Shown here one piece after another: positions 52,852 to 64,000 of a stretch of DNA of 64,000 nucleotides. The translations under genes were made by a program, and so were the position numbers. Source of the DNA: Prauserella alba (lineage in GTDB: Bacteria; Actinomycetota; Actinomycetes; Mycobacteriales; Pseudonocardiaceae); contig NZ_JAMTCH010000003.1 of the NCBI RefSeq assembly GCF_024171735.1, positions 670,841 to 734,840 of the forward strand, in the 5' to 3' direction. Numbering within the stretch: the first letter of the stretch is position 1; the number at the start of each line of letters is the position of its first letter. Below the pieces are notes generated by a model that was given only the letters and a program-made list of their open reading frames with translations, made no database searches and had not been told where the DNA came from.

Positions 52852-52857
52852 TACCCT
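52852..52857 (+). promoter_or_regulatory. Candidate leaderless -10 element (TACCCT) of the his operon
   Basis: TACCCT is followed by 7 nt and the hisD ATG at 52865. No Shine-Dalgarno sequence or attenuator peptide is visible upstream. Confidence 0.5.
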
Positions 52858-52864
52858 TGAAGGC

Positions 52865-55898
<3,034 letters not shown>

Positions 55899-55900
55899 GC

Positions 55901-56062
55901 ATGTCGCAGGAACAGTGGGTTCCGCTTCTGCTGCTCGGTGTCGCGGGTTTCCTCGTAGGCGGCGTGTACAGCACCTGGCGCAACGGTTCTCGTGTGCTGG
56001 CCGGCGTCTTCGGTCTCGCCGCGCTGGTGGCGATCGGCGGCGCCGTCGCCTGGCTCGCCTGA
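55901..56062 (+). CDS. 53-residue membrane protein at the end of the his operon
   Basis: This short frame begins 2 nt after the hisB stop. It encodes MSQEQWVPLLLLGVAGFLVG, a short basic turn (STWRNGSR) and a second hydrophobic helix (VLAGVFGLAALVAIGGAVAWLA), so it is a two-helix hairpin with the loop in between carrying positive charge. Position and clear membrane pattern support a real gene. Similar tiny proteins follow hisB in some actinobacteria; function is unknown. Confidence 0.7.
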   Translation: MSQEQWVPLLLLGVAGFLVGGVYSTWRNGSRVLAGVFGLAALVAIGGAVAWLA

Positions 56063-56092
56063 ACCCGCTCGCCCCACCGCTCCCGCCAGGCC

Positions 56093-56896
56093 TCAGCGGC
56101 CGTCCGTGGGGCGCACCGGAACCACCACGGGGCTCCCGGCTGCGGTGGTGAGGACGTCGACGTCGGCGGCGTAGTGCGTGCGCAGCCGTTCGGTGGTGAG
56201 CACCTGTGACGGCGGGCCCGTCGCGACGACACCGCCGCGGTCGAGGAGTACGAGCTCGTCGGCGTACTGCGCGGCCACCGTCAGGTCGTGCAGCGTGGTC
56301 ACGACGGTCGTGCCGTCCTCCCTGCGCAGTTGGTCGAGGCGTTCGAGCAGCGTCTGGGCGTGGCCGATGTCCAGCCCCGTCGTCGGCTCGTCGAGCAGGA
56401 GCAGCGGGGTGCGCTGCACCAGCACGCGGGCCAGTACCGCCCGCTGTGCCTCACCGCCGGACAGTGTTCCCAGTCGCCGCCCCGCCAACTCGTGCAGGTC
56501 GAGCCGCGCGAGTGCGTCTTCCACAATGGACACGTCGGCCGCGGATTCCCGTGCCAGTGCGCCGAGATGGGGTGCCCGGCCGAGCAGTACGTAGTCGGTG
56601 ACGGTCAGTCGTTCGGGCAGCGCCGGATTCTGCGGGGCGTACCCGACGCGGCGGGCCAGCTCCTTGCGCGGCAGGGTTGCGGTGTCGGTGCCGTCGAGCA
56701 TCACCGTGCCCTGTGACGGCACCAGGTTCGCGACGGCCTTCAGCACGGTGGATTTGCCCGCACCGTTCGGCCCGACGATCGCCAGCCACCGGCTGCGGCG
56801 GGCCTCCAGCGACACGTGCGCCACGACGGGCTCCGCTCCGTAGCCCGCGCTGACGTCGTGCAGCGACAGCGCGCTCGCGGTCCCGGTGGCGGTCAC
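56093..56896 (-). CDS. btuD: Cobalamin/iron-siderophore-type ABC transporter ATPase
   Basis: The 267-residue protein is the ATPase of an importer of the BtuCD/FhuBC class. Walker A is GPNGAGKST near residue 43, the Q-loop is YAPQNPALPERLTV, the signature LSGGEAQRAVLARVL, Walker B LLLLDEPTTGLD, and the switch His in TTLHDLTVAA. Its start overlaps the stop of the permease gene by 4 nt. The riboswitch before btuF makes cobalamin (or a corrinoid) the probable substrate; without it, iron-siderophore uptake would be equally likely. Confidence 0.88.
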   Translation of the reverse strand: MTATGTASALSLHDVSAGYGAEPVVAHVSLEARRSRWLAIVGPNGAGKSTVLKAVANLVPSQGTVMLDGTDTATLPRKELARRVGYAPQNPALPERLTVTDYVLLGRAPHLGALARESAADVSIVEDALARLDLHELAGRRLGTLSGGEAQRAVLARVLVQRTPLLLLDEPTTGLDIGHAQTLLERLDQLRREDGTTVVTTLHDLTVAAQYADELVLLDRGGVVATGPPSQVLTTERLRTHYAADVDVLTTAAGSPVVVPVRPTDGR

Positions 56897-57963
56897 GACA
56901 GCCGCTCCCGGTTCGTGCGCAGCACCAGCGCGAAGAACGGGGCGCCCGCGAACGCGGTGACCACGCCGAGTGGCAGCTCACCCGGCATGATCGTCCGGGC
57001 GACGAGATCGGCGGCGATGACGAAGGCGGCGCCGCCGAGGAGCGAGAGTGGCACGATCACGCGGTAGCTCGCGCCCGCCAGCAGCCGCACCAGATGCGGC
57101 ACGACGATCCCGACGAAGCCGATCAGCCCGCTGACCGACACGGCCGCCGCCGTGGCAAGCGAGGCCGCCGACAGCACGACCAGGCGGATGCGGCCCGGCC
57201 GCAGGCCCAGCGAGGCCGCCTCGGCGTCACCGAGTGTGAGCAGGTCCAGCAGTCGGGCGGCCGCCACCAGCACGATCGCCGCGAGACCCACGTAGGGCAC
57301 GACCAGCCCCACGTCGGTCCAGCCGGTGATGTTCAGCCCGCCGAGCGTCCACGTGTACACCTGTTTCAGGGTCTGGGTGTTGAGCTGCTGGACGAACGTC
57401 TGGATCGCGGTGAGGAACGCCGTCACCGCGACGCCGGCCAGCAACAGCCCCGCGGTCCCGGCGCCGCCCGTCGACCGGCCGAGCGCCCAGCTCAGCCCGA
57501 CGCCCAGCAGCGCACCCGCGAACGCCGCGAGCGGCAGCGGGCCCACCGGGCCGAGTGACCACGCCGTCACCGCGGGCGCGAAGACGACGACCGCGGTGGC
57601 AGCCATGCCGGCTCCCGCGCCCGCTCCGAGCAGGTACGGGTCGGCCAGCGGGTTCCGGAACACCCCCTGGAACGCGGCACCCGCGCCCGCCAGTGCCGCC
57701 CCGACCAGTGCCGCCAGCAACACTCGCGGCAGTCGCAGCTGCCACACGACCGCTGCCTCGGCCTCCGACAGCGGCGACACGCCGCCCGTCAGCTGGGCGG
57801 CGATCTCGGCCAGCACCCGGTCCCCGGTGAGCTCGCCCGGTCCGATCAACAGCCCGAGCAGTGCGACGGCGACCACCGTGATCACCGCGACCGCCAGCGC
57901 GAGCGGGGTCAGCCGGGTGGTGTGCGACGCGGTGCGCCGCCACCGGGAGCGGGTGCGGAGCAT
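56893..57963 (-). CDS. btuC: Cobalamin/iron-siderophore-type ABC transporter permease
   Basis: The 356-residue BtuC/FecCD-family permease has about ten membrane helices. It shows the family stretches LRLPRVLLAALVGAALAGAGAAFQGVFRNPLADPYLLG (broken here into parts: RLPRVLLAALVG and QGVFRNPLADPYLLG), LTLGDAEAASLGL (contact loop with the ATPase), and GLIGFVGIVVPHLVRLL near the end. ATG 57963 overlaps the stop of the binding-protein gene, so the three transporter genes form one operon behind the cobalamin riboswitch. Confidence 0.9.
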   Translation of the reverse strand: MLRTRSRWRRTASHTTRLTPLALAVAVITVVAVALLGLLIGPGELTGDRVLAEIAAQLTGGVSPLSEAEAAVVWQLRLPRVLLAALVGAALAGAGAAFQGVFRNPLADPYLLGAGAGAGMAATAVVVFAPAVTAWSLGPVGPLPLAAFAGALLGVGLSWALGRSTGGAGTAGLLLAGVAVTAFLTAIQTFVQQLNTQTLKQVYTWTLGGLNITGWTDVGLVVPYVGLAAIVLVAAARLLDLLTLGDAEAASLGLRPGRIRLVVLSAASLATAAAVSVSGLIGFVGIVVPHLVRLLAGASYRVIVPLSLLGGAAFVIAADLVARTIMPGELPLGVVTAFAGAPFFALVLRTNRERLS

Positions 57964-59069
57964 CAGGCCTCCGCGACCGCGTCGGAGACGACCCGCACGA
58001 ACTCGACCAGACGCGGGCTCCAGCGGGAGGCGATGTCGTCGTCGAGCGCGAAGACCCGGTCCTGCTCGACGGCGGTCATCGTGTTCCACCCGGGGCGTTC
58101 GGCCACCGTGTCGGCGTTCTGCCCGCAACACTTCGTGTCGGCGAGGAAGACCAGGTCCGGGTTCGCCTCGACGATCTTCTCGGCCGACAGCTGGGGATAG
58201 CCGCCCATCGCGTTCGGATCGTCCTGGTCGGCGATGTTGCGGAGGCCGAACAGGTCGTAGACCTCACCGAGGAACGTCGCCGAAGTGATCGTGTAGTAGG
58301 TCGGGTCGACCTCGTGGTAGTAGCTCAGGTCCTTGTCCGGGGCGGACTCGGCGAGGTCGGTGATGGCCTGCTCGGTCTCGTCGGCGAGCTCGCGTCCGGC
58401 GTCGGTGTGCCCGGTGGCCTTGCCGACGAGCGCGAACTGGGCGTACGCGTCGTCCAGGGTCTGCGGGGCCGGAAGCACGAGTGTGGCGGCACCGGCCTTC
58501 TGCAACGCGGAGGTGAGCTTGCCCTCCGCGTCGGATCCGACGACGACCAGGTCCGGGTCGTGGCTCGCGATCTGTTGCGGGTTCGGGTCGATGCCGGACA
58601 ACTCGGTGCGCGGCGCCTCGGACGGATGGGTCGACATCTCGTCCACCGCGACGACCTGATCGCCCGCACCCACCTCGTACAGCGTCTCGGTGACCGACGG
58701 CACGAGCGAGACGATCCGCTCCGGCTGCGCATCCAGGGTGACGGCGGGTGCGCCCGCGGGCTCGACCGTCACGGGGAAGGCGGTGCCGGTGTCACCACCG
58801 CCGTCGCCCTCGTCGGCGCGCTGGGCACAGCCGGCGAGGGCGAGCACGCCCAGCAGCGGCAGCAGGGCGAGCAGCCGGACGAGCCGGCGCGGCGCCCGTG
58901 CCCGCTGCGGTGCGCCGTCGTGCAGCGCAGGGGTACGCGGAGCCGGCGTGTGCCGTGCTGGCATGTGCGGAGCTGGTGTGTGCCCGGCTGGGGTGTGCCC
59001 GGCTGGGGTGTGCCGTGCTGCGGGTCGGCGCAGACGGGCACGGGGGCGGGGAGTGGGCTGGTGAGCCAT
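57963..59069 (-). CDS. btuF: Cobalamin-type ABC transporter substrate-binding lipoprotein with repetitive N-terminal extension
   Basis: The 368-residue protein has a lipoprotein signal (LVRLLALLPLLGVLALAGC near residues 60-78) and then the helical-backbone binding-protein fold: QPERIVSLVPSVTETLYEVGAGDQVVAVDE, split in family pattern, PDLVVVGSD, VGKATGHTDAGREL and PDLVFLADTKCC. The 57 residues before the signal peptide are odd: basic at first, then tandem pentapeptides of HTPAG/HTPAP type. A start further inside is possible, but only Met codons within the repeats are available. ATG 59069 has GAGG at about 9 nt. A cobalamin riboswitch precedes it. Confidence 0.85.
   Translation of the reverse strand: MAHQPTPRPRARLRRPAARHTPAGHTPAGHTPAPHMPARHTPAPRTPALHDGAPQRARAPRRLVRLLALLPLLGVLALAGCAQRADEGDGGGDTGTAFPVTVEPAGAPAVTLDAQPERIVSLVPSVTETLYEVGAGDQVVAVDEMSTHPSEAPRTELSGIDPNPQQIASHDPDLVVVGSDAEGKLTSALQKAGAATLVLPAPQTLDDAYAQFALVGKATGHTDAGRELADETEQAITDLAESAPDKDLSYYHEVDPTYYTITSATFLGEVYDLFGLRNIADQDDPNAMGGYPQLSAEKIVEANPDLVFLADTKCCGQNADTVAERPGWNTMTAVEQDRVFALDDDIASRWSPRLVEFVRVVSDAVAEA
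58935..59025 (-). repeat. 15-bp tandem repeats in the 5' end of the binding-protein gene
   Basis: Units of the type GTGTGCCCGGCTGGG (plus-strand reading) repeat about six times with variation, encoding HTPAG, HTPAP, HMPAR and RTPAL pentapeptides. They lie before the signal peptide, where such repeats are unexpected. Confidence 0.65.
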
Positions 59070-59249
59070 CGCGGGGCCTCGGGCGTTCAGGTCGGCCGGC
59101 GGTGGCGTGCCCCTGGCCGCGCGGGGCGGGAAGGGCATGCCGGTGCGGAACCCGCGGGGAGTCCTCGAGCGCCCGAGGCGGCGGTGTGAGGGCCGTCCCT
59201 GACGCCGCACCTCTGCGCCGGAGGTGGGCAAGGCGTCGACGCGGGCGAA

Positions 59250-59390
59250 GGCGACCTGACTCGATCCGGTCGAGTGGGACAGCACCGGGGCGTCCCGCCT
59301 CGACGGTCATCACAGTTGCGGCACAGCGCCGGATTCGCACCGGACTTCGCTACCGCCCGCGTCGAGGTGACGCTACCAGCCCACGTTCCC
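59250..59390 (-). ncRNA. Cobalamin riboswitch
   Basis: Read on the minus strand, the leader contains AAGTCCGGTGCGAATCCGG, then the B12-box core GCCGCAACTGTGATG (59308-59322), and near the 3' end GAGTCAGGTCGCC (59250-59262). These occur in the order and spacing of AdoCbl riboswitches. The 5' end near 59390 is an estimate. About 180 nt separate it from the btuF start, enough for a hairpin-based expression platform. When cobalamin binds, import genes are expected to be shut off. Confidence 0.92.
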
Positions 59391-59729
59391 GTGACCGGCG
59401 GATGTCGGATTCGTGCGACGTACACTCGGCGTGAAGGTGGTGCTGTGGAGGTCCCGAAGGACCGTCTCCGAGGTCCGGTTGCCGGGGCGCAGGTGCCGAC
59501 GGGTGAGCGAATCGACGTGGGGACGGGCCGCCTTCACTTGCAGGGACCCTCCCGCTCATCAGAAACTGAATCGTCCGGGGTCGTCGGATCGTTACGGTTC
59601 GGCAGGAAAATGGGCCGCTGATCCGGCGCCGGGACGTTTCCCGAGTGTTAAAGTCGCGATAACAGGCGGGCCATCGTCGTCCCGTGCCCCCATTGATACC
59701 GAGCACGAAGACGACGCAGGAGGTCTGAT

Positions 59730-64000
<4,271 letters not shown>

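Overview
The window is GC-rich (about 70 %) actinobacterial chromosome. Gene order and protein types point to the Pseudonocardiales (Saccharomonospora / Prauserella / Amycolatopsis-like). The core asnB | ctaC-ctaF | trpD | ctaE-qcrC-qcrA-qcrB | exonuclease/GIY-YIG protein | NlpC/P60 | pimB has the order known from mycobacteria. Many genes show a -10 element of form TANNNT lying 6-8 nt before an ATG or GTG, the arrangement of leaderless actinobacterial transcripts. I saw no tRNA, rRNA or CRISPR array.

Layout. 1-9 kb: the start of lpdA, a broken phoD-type phosphatase gene, a SUKH-domain protein, pepA, ilvE and cobT. 9-21.1 kb: an accessory metabolic island. It holds a SorC-family regulator and a dedicated HPr, an IS200/IS605 element (tnpA, tnpB), a glucitol-type PTS (srlA-srlE-srlB-gutM), and a translationally coupled operon encoding a Rossmann/SAF-domain oxidoreductase, a TPP-dependent E1 (alpha and beta), a lipoyl E2 and an IspD-type cytidylyltransferase. 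21-27 kb: an aldo/keto reductase, a DUF3043 protein, a HesB/IscA protein, a frameshifted Tubby/LURP-like gene and asnB. 27-35 kb: the cytochrome bcc-aa3 respiratory branch with trpD and a degenerate receiver protein inside it. 35-46.5 kb: nucleases, an NlpC/P60 hydrolase, pimB and a SulP-carbonic anhydrase fusion. 46.5-52.7 kb: an NrtR-type regulator divergent from nadABC, and a nitrilase-family amidase. 52.8-56 kb: hisD-hisC-hisB and a 53-residue membrane protein. 56-59.4 kb: a btuF-btuC-btuD type cobalamin importer behind a cobalamin riboswitch. 59.7 kb to the end: gltB, cut by the window edge.

The most interesting part is the 9-21 kb island. A polyol PTS, an oxidoreductase resembling the DXR-like (DRL/COG4091) family, an acetoin-dehydrogenase-like E1/E2 and an IspD paralogue fit one chemical route. 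A branched polyol such as 2-C-methyl-D-erythritol would be imported as its 4-phosphate and converted by the oxidoreductase to an acyloin phosphate such as 1-deoxyxylulose 5-phosphate. E1/E2 would then cleave that to acetyl-CoA and glyceraldehyde 3-phosphate, while the IspD paralogue could send some of the phosphate to isoprenoid precursors. This is inference. The sequence itself shows the gene set, the coupled operon and a shared palindrome (GCACATATGTGC) at both control regions. It also shows that an IS200/IS605 element now separates the PTS genes from one of those control regions.
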